Below, piece by piece: positions 1-11,110 of a stretch of DNA of 64,000 nt (its first letter is position 1; each line of letters starts with the position of its first letter). The DNA comes from Straminergon stramineum (lineage: Eukaryota; Streptophyta; Bryopsida; Hypnales; Calliergonaceae): NCBI GenBank assembly GCA_963920665.1, contig OY987269.1, forward strand, positions 6,140,501-6,204,500, written 5' to 3'. Made by a program: the position numbers and the translations under genes. The notes under the pieces were generated by a model, which worked only from the letters and a program-made list of their open reading frames with translations, was not told the origin of the DNA and did not search any database.

Positions 1-868
1 CAACCATCCAAATCGAGAGTAGTCAAAGAAGACAAATTGCCCACTTCTTTTGGCAAGACCTCCAATCTTGAACAACCATCCAAATCGAGAGTGGTCAAGG
101 AAGACAAGTTTTCCACTTCCTTAGGCAAGACCTCCAAGCTTGAACATCTCCATAAATTGAGAATAGTTAAGGAAGATAAGGTACCCACTTCTTTTGGTAA
201 GGCCTCCAAGCTTGAACACCATTGTAAGTCTAAAGTGATCAAGGAAGACAAATTTCCCACCTCTTTTGGCAAGGCAACCAAAGTTGAACACCACGTCAAT
301 TCTAGAGTTGTCAAAGATGACAAGTTTCCTACTTCCTTCGGTAAGGCCTCTAAGCTTGAACATCCACCCAACTTTAAAGTAGTCAAGGAAGACAAGCTTC
401 CCACTTCTTTTGGCAAAACCTCTAAGCTTGAACATCCACCCAAATCTAAAGTGGTCAAGAAAGACAAATTTCCCACTTCTTTTGGCAAAGTCTCCAAGCT
501 TGAACAACCATCCAAATCGAGAGTGGTTAAAGAAGACAAATTTCCCACTTCCTTTGGCAAAGCCTTCAACCTTGAACACTCTTCCAAATTGAGAGTAGTC
601 AAAGAAGATAAAATCCACATTTCTTTTCGCAAGGCCCCCAAGCTTGACCACTTTCTTAAATTGAGAGAGGTCAAAATGGACAAGTTCCCCACTTCTTTTG
701 GCAAGGCCTCTAAACTTAAACACTCTTCTAAATCAAGAGTAGTCAAGGAAGACAAATTCTCCACTTCCTTTGGTAAGGTCTCCAATCTTGAACACTCTCC
801 CAAATGAAAAGTGGACAAAGAAGACAAGTTCCCTACTTCCTTTGGCAAGGCCTCCAAACCTAAACATT
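1..868 (-). repeat. Twelve 72-bp tandem repeats encoding 24-residue plant LRRs
   Basis: The period is exactly 72 bp. On the minus strand, in the frame where each unit reads LPKEVGNLSSLTTLDL followed by xxCSSLEA, all twelve units are open without a stop. This is the plant-type LRR spaced as LPxxLGxLxxLxxLxLxxC. Two other frames, one on each strand, also stay open over most of the array because of the repeat composition, but they give no LRR pattern. The array is the C-terminal part of the kinase gene that starts at 3008. Confidence 0.9.
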
Positions 869-3008
869 TCCATAAATTATGAGTAGTTAATGAAGAGGAA
901 AGAACATCAACCTTTAAGGTTGAATAGCACACGATGTTTAAAACCTCTACTAAGTACTTGATCCTCCTGAAAGTGTGTGATCTAGATAACCTTGCTTTTG
1001 TATCTATGAAGTAATATCACATGCAAGAAATAGAATCCAAAGTAACTCTTTGTACTAACCAAGGCATTGCTAAATAATCAAATAAATTATTATATAGAAG
1101 CTACAAATTCATCATGAAAAAACTCTTAAGGACCACTAGTATTCAATTGTAGTTACAACCCAACTATAAAGGCACATGTATGTTAGATGAAAAAACAATT
1201 TATACTTGAGGATATGAGAAGAAAAGTACCTCTCATTAATATATACTTCAAGTATTTAAGTGTTGAGCAAATGATGGCAAAAGTAGGATGCTCTTCGGCA
1301 TTGCCAATCCAACATTTTTCAATCAAAGCCTTCAACATAGTTGGACAATTAGTAGGCAACTTAGGACGTTCACCCTTCAATACCAATTGCTTTATTTTCC
1401 ATTGATTTGAATCATCTTTAAAAGGTAAATCCCCAGTCAAAATTTCATAACACACCATCGCAAAACTATACACGTCGCACTTGAATTTGTACTTGGGAAA
1501 CTCTTCACTCCTTTCAAGGCATAATGGATCATTCAAATCTGGTAACACCAATTCAGGAGCCATCCACCGAAAAGTACCTTGATTATAAGTCATGTGGGAA
1601 TATGTAGCACTTTGTTCCTTTGTCTTGGAGAGACCAAAGTCCACTACTTTGGCCTGCACATATCCAGTCTCCAATTCGGCAACTCTCACCACTTTCACAA
1701 GAATATTCATAGACTTCAAATCCCTGTGAATGATTCCTTTATTGTGAAGGTAATTCACACCTTCAGCAATTTGAAGCATTAAATCCAAGGATTCGGAAAT
1801 GGAAAATGGAGGAGAATCATTATTTTCCCCACATCTTCTTTGAATCAAGGCAAACAAATCGCCATCCATTAATTCCATGATAATGGAACAGCTCCTTTTG
1901 TTTGTCTTACTACAAAACATGGATGTGATATTTGGATGGCACAATTGGGAGAGGATTTCCACTTCCTTCAAAAAGAATGGGTTTTGTGGACCAAAGAATG
2001 TCTTCTTGGCAACTGGAGTTCCTAGCGACATCACCTTGTATACACTAGCTGAAGACCCCCTCCCCAATTGCTCCTCATGCCTACCTGAGACTACCCAAGT
2101 AAACAATTTGCCAAGAATGTTGTCTACATCACAAATTGGATTGGGTTGAATACTCACAAGTCTTCGAAGAAGATACTTCACCAAATCTGAAGTATCTAAT
2201 TCTAATGTCACTTTCCTAAGTAAATACTCCTTATCTACAAGGGCCTTTAGCTTCACCATTTCAACTTCAGCTTTATTAAGGGTATCTACTTCAAACCAAG
2301 TCAAGCCACATTGCATTGTTGAACAATCACCTTCAAATAACAAAACCTTGCACAATTCCAAATTAAATCCCAAAGATGACACATAATCTTCCACATTTGT
2401 AAGGGTCATTGCAGCTTCCACCCAAGCAACTCTCGAACATCCAGAAATGAAGTCCTCAATTTGCTTTCCCAAAGCCAATAAGAGTTTGAAGATTCCAATC
2501 CACTTGGTAACATTCCAAGAAGAATCAAGACCACAATGTTGGGAACATGATACCTCAAAGAAGGACCTTGCAACTTGAACAACCTCTTCAAGTTTATCAA
2601 CAAGATATCCACATTGCTCTTTGTTAAAATTTGGAGAAGGCAACTTTTGCACTGCCTCAAGACAACCTTGTGAAAGCTTCAAGAATAAGTGAAGGCTCTC
2701 TATTGCACCAACATTAACTTCTGCACAAATTCAATTCCATTTTGTAGGATTTAGACACATTGGGCATCAATACATACATTAAATGCAAACTAAACTCATC
2801 AATTGGAATAGATCCTTGCCTTAGTTGACCTATTTACAGAAGTGCTTCTATTATATTGATCTTCCTAAGCATGTACATTTTACAACCAACTCAATTCAAT
2901 TAACCAAAACTAAGTAGACAAGATGTTGCTTGAAATGGTAGGAGCATTACCTTCTCCTGCCTCATAAAGTATGCAAGGAGGACTCTTGAAAGGCTCCTTC
3001 TCTTCCAT
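1..3008 (-). CDS. MLKL-like (DUF1221-type) protein kinase fused to C-terminal LRRs, 3' end outside window
   Basis: Predicted exons on the minus strand are 2951-3008, 1230-2720 and <1-949, with phases matching at both junctions. The start is ATG at 3008 (MEEKEPFK). Residues about 20-200 form a helical region with a pattern (N..QC.yLvd, then kW, then W.eAA.tL.n) like the DUF1221/HeLo N-terminus of plant MLKL proteins; this is recognition by eye. The kinase domain is at about 238-510: Gly loop LGRGSSASVYK, VAIK-type Lys near 258, HRDLKSMN with catalytic Asp near 353, DFGLSK near 380, and APE near 408. All key residues are present, so it should be an active TKL kinase. After a 280-bp intron the frame continues into twelve 24-residue LRRs (LPKEVGNLSSLTTLDL type), open to the window edge. 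I see no NB-ARC domain between kinase and LRR. The likely role is cytoplasmic immune signalling or cell death; that is inference. The kinase exon is very secure, the LRR junction less so. Confidence 0.75.
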
Positions 3009-6000
3009 GGTGTACAGAAGCTTCAAAATCTAAGCATGAGAAAAACCCCTTAAGCTAGAGTATGCATACATCATCAAACTGCACACTCCAATAAAGTTGG
3101 CCATTAATACCTAAGATGCAAAGATGAAACAAGATGGACCATCCTCAATTACAAAGGTAAGAAAAACAAAACCCGTTAGAGATATTGAGTTCAATCTTAT
3201 AATCTATTGTGCTCTCAAACCGTTTCAAGATCAAAATTCATCCTTCAAACTATGTCCCAAATTGCTCCGCCAAGAAAGAAGCATGTACCTCCAACAATTG
3301 AAACATCAACATAAGAAGCATCTACTACTCAATTTCTAAGCACATTTCTCCACCAAAGCTACCGGGGTGAGGCCATGCCAAAGATTAGCCAAACAAACAT
3401 AGTTTGGCCAAGATACCCCTATAGCTAACAATTTACACTTCTACACCTTTAGAACTGGCATGAAATAGTGAGGTGTAGAGTGATCTAACAATCATTTGCT
3501 TTTGTCCAAGAGTGATCCAAACTAATACCAGTAGATACCAAGAAAAAGTGCAGCTCATTGATAGATGGTTTGCATTCAAGAACATGACTTAAACCTAAGA
3601 GTGTTTACCAAACCACAAAAATAGACAGACATCGCATTCAATGTAGTCTGGGGAAAAGCCCAGCATCCGGAAGATTCACCACTTCAGCATCCAGTTCTCT
3701 CAAACCCAGACCTCCAACAATACTTACTTCTAGACTATTTTCAAATCTCCAGCAATAATTCCAAAAGGGCTAACAAGTTAAACCGTATACTACCAACAGG
3801 TCTTCATCAAATGGTAAGCAACTCACACCTGGAAGATGCAGTCAACATAAAAAAGAATCGACATCCACATGACGCGCAAACAGAATTGCAGGAAGCAAGT
3901 GCAAAATCATGACACCCATGTATGAAGAGAGCCTACTCAAAGGAATCATAGATTCTATATAAGATCAAAGCAGAGCTCAATAACAAGATTGAAGTACACA
4001 TTCTCACCACACAACATCGAGGAGAGCAAGCACAAAGCTGTGCGGTAAACTTTGGTGTTGAGTTTGTTACACCACGAGTCAAAAATCAGTTTCTATGGTC
4101 CCAGAGTTTGTACTCAAGTTTCAAACTCCAATACTGAAGATGAAGGCAGAGTGACTCCAATTTTGTGTAATATTATATTAATAAAATTAATGAAAAATTA
4201 ATGAAAATTTCTCGAACTACAAAAATGAGAACAAATTGCAACCGACGGTCTCAATTATCTAAAGTCTTCGTCATCAAACCGCATTAACAGGAACATTACC
4301 GGTGTCTGCTGGGCTACACAATTTGGGAGTGCTGCAAATCATAGCCTGTCCAGGAAAGTGCTGTGAAAGAATGAATGTGAAATTCCAGGTACAGAAGCGA
4401 AGCACAACTATCGTACACAAAGCCCTGCCATAGCTGCACAAAGTAAGACTCGGTTAACAGTTCACACATCATTTCAACAAGACATGGAACAAAGGAAAGC
4501 GATTCCATCACCCTTGTGGACCCAACAAGGCTTCCACGATGGTGTATGAATCAGAGGATACATGAAGTTAACCTAAGATTCCAAACACTATTGGTGTGAA
4601 TACTCGTAACAGTACAGTAGTTACATTCAGTACAAAAAAAGACAGCAATTCTCCAAATCCTGATTATTGGCATGGTGCCACCGAATAGTATTGAGAACAA
4701 GGTGGAGACTACAGTACACAGTCGGTTTCTACTTATACAACTCCGGCCACAAAGAAATGGAACCGCCATGAGGTCGGGACACTTCATTAGAGGTTCAGCT
4801 GGTGTACATTCCTCAATCGAAATGTACGTCTGGTCAAAGGAGCAAGTTAAACCATCTAACGACATAACTTTGACCCAAATAAGTTTGGCATACGGGGTTC
4901 AAATAACGCATTCCTTGGTGCGATGGAATCCTCTTTCATTCGCCAACAAGTGCATACCAAAAATGGACCAAAATTAACCAGTCTCATAAATGGAGCCATG
5001 CTTACCAGCAAGAAGTGGAGACTTTCATGCACCTGCCTTAAAATGAAAAAATTCTGCTTAACACTGGACGGACACCTTCAACTCAACCAGCTGTGGTGAC
5101 ACAACGAGGATCAACCCGAAAGGAGCGAAAGCACTGTTCCAGGTTTTCATAGGATCAACCATCATCGATCGACATCAACAACGACAACAATTTCATTAGA
5201 ACGAGCATGAAGAGGATTTCACACACGATCAAAGGTGAGCGCTATGGCCACAAGCTGATCGGAAGCTGAACACAAGAACGCCAGACCCTTCCACTCCAGA
5301 ACACAACTTGACGCCTTCAATTCACGAGCAGCTGAGGAGAGTATCTAAGATTTGCTTAACTGAGGAAAATCGACTGAATTCCAAAAGAAAAGGTGATCCA
5401 CAAACAACACCGTGGACTCACCGAAGCTCATCTGTAATCCTCCGGACGATTGAGCAAGAGACGATGCTCGGAGATTTGTTACAATCTCTAAAACCCCAAC
5501 TCACTCTGGCGAAAGAAAAAGCGAGAAAGTCCAATTAGTATGGCTAAAGATACGAGGTTTGAAAAATATATATTTTTCTGTTCAAAAAATAATGTATTAA
5601 GTGCCTTAACAAAATTATTGTATAGATCGACACAAGGTTTCCCTCACCTTTGCAATTTGTGATATGCAGTTCATTATTCAGAAAATAAGAAACATGTCGA
5701 CAAACATACTCCGGTAGCATTTGTTTGATATTGAAAACAAAACAAGGCATCACTTACAGTACTTAAATTCGGGGTACTGTATGTCGACGAAGAAGAAGAG
5801 AAGAAATTCAACGACAGAGTAAGTCTGGGGGAATGATGAAAGTCATGGACAGTCTGTATCGGGAAAAAGCCCCCCACTGTTGCAGTATTGTTTCAATGGG
5901 GTCACAATAGAATATTGAAAGCATATTGTTGCACTACTATTTGCAGTACTGCAACAGTGTGCGGTCATTGGGTGGTGATACAAAATTTTGTTCCCACACA

Positions 6001-7334
6001 AATTATATTGGTAGTTGCATCATGCAATTAGTGTGCGGTAAATGGCACCAGTTGTTGTGTGTTTTTTGGTTGTGTGCGGTAAATGGCAAGTTTACTCTAT
6101 ATCATTTTCTTGTATGTTGCCACTTCAGCACATCTCCCCCCTCAAAAAAAAATAGTCGGTTCCAGTCCAGATTTTGCTTACGAATTACAACAGGTAATTC
6201 TGGCAAACCTATGCAAATTCCAATAGAATTGTTGTCCTCTTCAGTTACAAAACGACGATTGTTTATGGAACAAGGCCCCTATTATTCACTATAAAATGTA
6301 GGAGTGGTAAATTTTTTTTTAAAAATTGAACATATTTTGAACATGATATTATTGCATGTTTCAAGGAGCTTTGAGTTTATGCTACATGCACAGCATAAAC
6401 TAATCTAAGCAGACCATCAGAATCCTACCAAAAATTGTCATGAATATAATTGAGAATCATTCAAACCTTGGTGAAATACAAGAACCCCTCAAGTCAGAAC
6501 GTTTAGCTTAGAAGTTAGAACTGAAAGCACCTGGCCAAATGAATACAGAAAATGCAACACCCTACTCACCTTCAATTCATTCACAAGTTCAGTAATTGTT
6601 GGAATCTGACCATGGACACCAATTGTAGGTGAACATGATATTTTGAGGGTGGATGCGAAATAATTAAAGTGATGCACATAACATGACAGACAAACAGATA
6701 TGTTCCACACATTAATTTGTACACATGTATGGAGGTTCATGAGTCCCAATTACAACAATAACTAATTCAAAAGTAGCACATTCTTGTACAGTATTTGTGA
6801 ACATTCACAAGGAGATTGGGAGGGCGTTACTCCCAGGGGTATAATTTCCACATGTAACTAAATCCCCCTTCGACTTTCTGTTCTTACTTTGCCATATGTG
6901 CTTTGCATGTATTGTACTGTACATTGCTTGATTAACTGAGAAACATGCCTGGTGATGTTAGACTTTAGCCTTATCACAAATTCACGGGACTTTGAAGCTC
7001 AGTAGCACTATTTCTCCAAACTCTTGAAGATTTTCTTCTTTGACACACAACAGCATCAGCCATGTTAAGTTATCTAAGCTGTGAAGAGCATTGAAGGCAT
7101 CTTGGAACACAGAGCTCATATTTGTGATTGATAGAAATTAAACAATCTAGTCTAGTTGAGACAAGTAAAGCACATTTGGAAACACATTACCACAATTGTA
7201 CTATTGCAATAGGTCCATAATTCAAGAAGAAACTCAAGCAAATAAGGCTCTTGTGTGACGAGAAAGTTCAAAGCTTCGGTAAATTCAAATGACTTGCACA
7301 GTAATCAAATCACTTTGATAGAATCACTAAGTAA
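3009..7334. other. Intergenic; possible 5' leader of the kinase gene near 5.4-5.5 kb
   Basis: I find no convincing coding exon. The stretch around 5300-5535 has a higher GC content and on the minus strand resembles a plant 5' leader, with a TATA-like AT run at about 5563-5577 just upstream. It could be a distant first, non-coding exon of the kinase gene whose start codon is at 3008, but nothing in the sequence proves this. At 5950-6090 the motif GTGTGCGGT followed by A-rich or T-rich text recurs three times. The short open frames here have no recognisable domains. Confidence 0.3.
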
Positions 7335-7470
7335 AAAGGAGGTATTTGAGTACCAAGAAATAGTGCAAGAGCTCAGTGCCCAAGGCCCACATGGGCACCA
7401 AGCTAGTGTCCTTATGGGCCCTTTAGTACCACATTCTTATACTATTCCTTGGTGCTCAAATACCTCCTTT
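7335..7470. repeat. Foldback element with two nearly identical 30-bp inverted arms
   Basis: The arm at 7335-7364 (starting AAAGGAGGTATTTGAG) is the reverse complement of 7441-7470 with about 28 of 30 bases matching, separated by a 76-base loop. This would form a long, nearly perfect hairpin. It could be a short foldback MITE or a small-RNA precursor. I see no clear target-site duplication outside the arms. Confidence 0.7.
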
Positions 7471-8298
7471 CTATTGGTGAATGAAATATCTAGGTTTATC
7501 ATATCAATTGAACTACCACATTTCCATAATAGAATCTATGTACCATCCTATGTCTATTCAATTATAAATCTTATACAACATGTTGCCTTTCTATCGATGG
7601 TAAAATTTCAAATGAAGAACAAAGAGGTAGGAATTTGCCAATCACCTTAATTAAATAGGCATTTTTTGTGATCCATGGATTGAGCATCTTCTTTTCTAGA
7701 AAATTCTTTCGTTCAATGAGGAACTTTCTACCACGAAGTGTTGCATAAACCCTAAAAAAACTCCAAAAAATAAATGGATGAAAATCATCCACTTTTCATT
7801 TCTATCAACTATTCATCAACCACTTTGTAGTTGCGTTGACATTTCAAGGTTAACCCTACAAAAATGAGACTCCGGTACCTACCACCAAGGTAGTCAACCA
7901 AAAAGGATTTGATTTTTTGAACCAATAGGTGCATTCTTCATTTCTACAATAACATTGAAAGTCATCCATTGGCAACTTTTGGCCTCAGTGTCTTAATGGA
8001 TTAAACAAGCAGATGCTTTAATTTGAAGGACATTATTTTCAAAGAAATTCTGAAAATTCCATTTGTGCTGGTTGAAAGTGACTAAATAATAAGCTCATAG
8101 AGCGCACACAAACTCAAGATATGTTTATGCCACTATACACACTCGTCAGAAGATATGTAGCTGAGATTTTCCACTTCCCTCTTGATAGATTTCTCGGATT
8201 TCTGCATAATTACCGAGTAATCACCCGTTTTCTTCACTCATATGACCAGTACATCTTTCAAACTGGGAAGCTAACCGTGACGGCTTTGAATTCGGAAG
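7471..8298. other. Intergenic, no feature recognised
   Basis: AT-rich sequence downstream (3' side) of the minus-strand epoxide hydrolase gene. It probably includes that gene's 3' UTR. No exon, RNA gene or repeat was recognised. Confidence 0.4.
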
Positions 8299-10371
8299 CT
8301 AGTCATCCTTTTGCAGTTCTGCCAAGAAGGCGAGGAGTTTTTCATTGAATTCTTCTGGTTTTTCTTCTTGAACGAAGTGAGCTGCATCTTTTTATGACGA
8401 CAGTTGCCTTGAGGTTGGGCACGAGTTCTTTGAAAGCTGGACCGCCTAAAAGCTCTGCCATGCCTGGGAATTCATTGCATTGACGACACAATCTTCTCCC
8501 GTGATGTAGTAGGCCCTCTTTGAGATGGGGCAATTCACCCAAGGTGCAAGGAGCCTGTAGCTTCTGCAGTGCTCAGCAGACACATTATTTACGTGAACTC
8601 AGAAGCATTAAGTCATCAAGTCTGAACTCCAATCCCATTCACCAGATTATACAAGCACTAAGGATTTCAACAGTGAGAATAGAATGCAGCAAATGTCGGA
8701 ATACACCTAAACTCTTAATAATTACCTTCCGAGGTTGCGATACCAGTTCAGAGGGCCAGAAAACCCTGACTTCTTAAACATTTCGACGTTGTAATTGTGC
8801 TCTTCTGCCGGATGCCATGACGGAAGCTCCTCGCTGTATCAAGAATACGCTTGATAATTCTTTCCCATCTGGAGCAATCGTCCTGGCGCCCTTTCGGAGA
8901 CAAAAGCTTTCAAGGTGGCTGAAGTTCCTACACTTGCGAAATCGCGTTCGGCTCTTCCTGGCTCCTGCCATGATGTAGCGAGAGAGATGTGAGTTGTGTA
9001 ACCAAATCCAAGGTTAGGGCGACTCAAATTATTGTAAATAATCTCAGTTCCAGTTTAATTGCAATGTACGGTACACTATTAATTATGGAATTCATGCAAT
9101 TAGACAAGAAAATTTTCAATGGAGAAGACATGTCATCATTCAGGTACCGATCCTCAGAACTGATGAGCTTGACTCTCTTGAGATTCTCCATGCTTTATGG
9201 ATAGTATAGCCTTCAATTAAAGTATCTTGTCTCTCAAGCAATTTTAGTGGCAACCTCTGACAGTAGAGTTAACAAGAAACACAGTTCAAGGGAGAATCGA
9301 ATCGAATCGAATCGAATCACCCTCGTCTCTATTACAGGCCTCTATTATAGGTCTCTTCCAGACCTGGAGAGAGGATTATGAATTTGCAAACTGCTTTGGA
9401 ATTGACTAACCTGAAATATGGCCATATAAAATCCTTCTCCAAGTAGAGATGTCCAATGTTGTACCCAGTCCACCTCTGAAGGTCCTCGAGGTAGAACTGG
9501 AACAGACACTGCAACATAACCCTTCCCTCGGTCAGGTCTCAACTGGCACAAAAACCACCCTACTATCGATCCCCAATCATGCCCCACCACCAACACCTGG
9601 ATCATCGAAACTTGAGCATTGTTAGTAAATTAAATGAGCCAGAATCCTGAAAATGAATCCGTAATTACCCAAACATTCAAACATCCTAGTTCATCAGTAT
9701 ACTGACGGATTCTTGTCTGCAATACATTCGCAAACCCTACACCACGCATTGATTGATTGTTTACTTTCTCTGGTTCTGTCTCATGTCGGTTAGAGATCGA
9801 CAAATTGACTAAAGTGAACACCGACGTCAGGCTGTAATTAACAGTTTGATAATCACCTGTTTTTGGCCGAGGGCATCCAAGAGTCCGATAATATCCCCAA
9901 CCAGATGGAGAATAGTGTACTGGTCCTCAGCAGCCGGGGCTTCGGTTTGTCCATAGCCTCGTTGGTCCGGAACTACTATATGGTAACCAGCGCCAGCCAG
10001 GGCTGCTATCTGGTGACACCACCTCGACCAGATAGATGGAAACCCGTGGAGAAGGAGCACAGCAGGCCTTGTCCAAGCAGAAAATCTCCTCCACCGTTAA
10101 TTACGAGCTAGAAACAAAGCTGGAAGATTAGCGATTCCATTTTAATAATCCAAGAAAAGATCGAGGTTGGATTATAAAGCTGAACTAGCGCAATAGTGCC
10201 GACTAGTACATTACTTCTAGATCAAAGAAGAGATGTCTCAAATGTGCAAGCAGCATAGCTGCAAGTGAACCCAGATTTGAGCCAGAGGAGCTACCACACA
10301 CCCGAGCCTTGCTCAGCAATGTGCATGTTGATGCCATTTGTCCGAATGAAGCGATGCTTGACACCCTCCAT
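8299..10371 (-). pseudogene. Soluble epoxide hydrolase (alpha/beta hydrolase), disrupted copy
   Basis: Five exons on the minus strand resemble plant soluble epoxide hydrolase, which opens epoxides (for example of fatty acids) to diols. Exon 1 is about 10300-10371 (MEGVKHRFIRTNG). Exon 2 is 9857-10067, with the oxyanion motif HGFP and DQRGYG. Exon 3 is 9411-9596, with the nucleophile motif GHDWGS. Exon 4 is 8726-8964, the cap region (EPGRAE, then SGFSGPLNWYRN). Exon 5 is 8299-8563 and contains the AAHF catalytic-His region and the stop. The breaks are an in-frame TGA at 8839-8841, a one-base loss near 8480 (VVN to NEFPGM), and an extra A in the A-run near 8390, just before the DAAHF stretch. 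Exon phases otherwise agree. Splice sites look intact, so this is either a young pseudogene or a real gene with assembly errors. The exon 1 donor is uncertain by a few bases. Confidence 0.8.
9294..9318 (+). repeat. (GAATC)5 microsatellite
   Basis: Five exact copies of the pentamer GAATC lie in the intron between exons 3 and 4 of the epoxide hydrolase copy. Confidence 0.95.
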
Positions 10372-10534
10372 GTTCCGATCGAGGCCTGGTCGTATAAAGT
10401 AGAAAAATCTACAGACTGCAAGAGTTACGAGAGCAAGGATGTTGTTCTAGGTTACGAATCACGATTTTCAATAATTAACTGCAGTCCGACAATTAGGGAA
10501 GGGCTCAATTGAAGAACCATAGTTGGAAATCGAG

Positions 10535-11110
10535 GCAATAATCTCATCGACATTTCGAATTCCATTGAGAACACCTTACCACACTTAACATCAAATTATT
10601 ACAAAAAAACTGACGAAGTTAAGCCAGAAAGACCGACACGGGGACTGACAACACGGCCATAGTCTTCTCAAGTTCTTCCAAAAGCTCGGTCTTCTTCCAA
10701 GACACCTGGATTCGTTCAATTTCGCATCATTCAACACAAAAAAACACCCCGTGATGTTTTCCTTAGACGACATTGCGAATGACGATCTCGAATAGCTGCA
10801 GAGTGACCGGCAGTCAAGCGCGAGTAAGACTGAGCTCAAAAGGAGCTCCAAAAGAGCTGGAAATTGAGGCAACATATTTGATGCTCTTTGTCAACATTTC
10901 GAACTTACAGCATCAAACACACTCTTAACACGTTTAACAGCAAATTGTAATATAAAATTTAGATGAACTCAAGCCAGAAATTTAGACGTACTGTAACATC
11001 AAAGGCCACATCTAATCTGCACACCTTAGTTACTGTAGTCCTTGAACTCCTTCCACAAGCTCCCACTTTTCCCCTTCAACTTCGCATCAACACAAAGCTT
11101 ACAACCATTA
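10535..11110. repeat. Degenerate direct duplication upstream of the epoxide hydrolase
   Basis: Two segments, about 10535-10745 and about 10885-11100, share the same order of motifs: CATTTCGAA, an ACACTTAACA-like stretch, a GCCAGAAA stretch, a run of TTC..CAAG..CTC motifs, then a TTCGCATCA..CAACACAAA stretch. They look like a diverged tandem duplication with a period near 345 bp. They lie about 160-740 bp upstream of the epoxide hydrolase start, so they may be promoter or leader sequence. No coding function is recognised. Confidence 0.5.

Noticed and set aside
121..723. Minus-strand open frame of 200 codons in another register (GGLAKRSGK units)
   Set aside because: Same repeat read in the wrong frame; only the register giving LPKEVGNLSSL matches LRRs.
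37..807. Plus-strand open frame of 256 codons with repeated PTSFGKxSKLEH units
   Set aside because: It is the antisense shadow of the 72-bp LRR array; the minus-strand LRR frame gives a known domain and continues the kinase gene.
5308..5538. Plus-strand open frame of 76 codons
   Set aside because: No recognisable domain and no splice-linked partners; the region looks more like a minus-strand 5' leader.
10591..10875. Minus-strand open frame rich in Leu, Ser and Cys
   Set aside because: It lies in the degenerate duplication upstream of the epoxide hydrolase, and no homologous frame is kept in the second copy.
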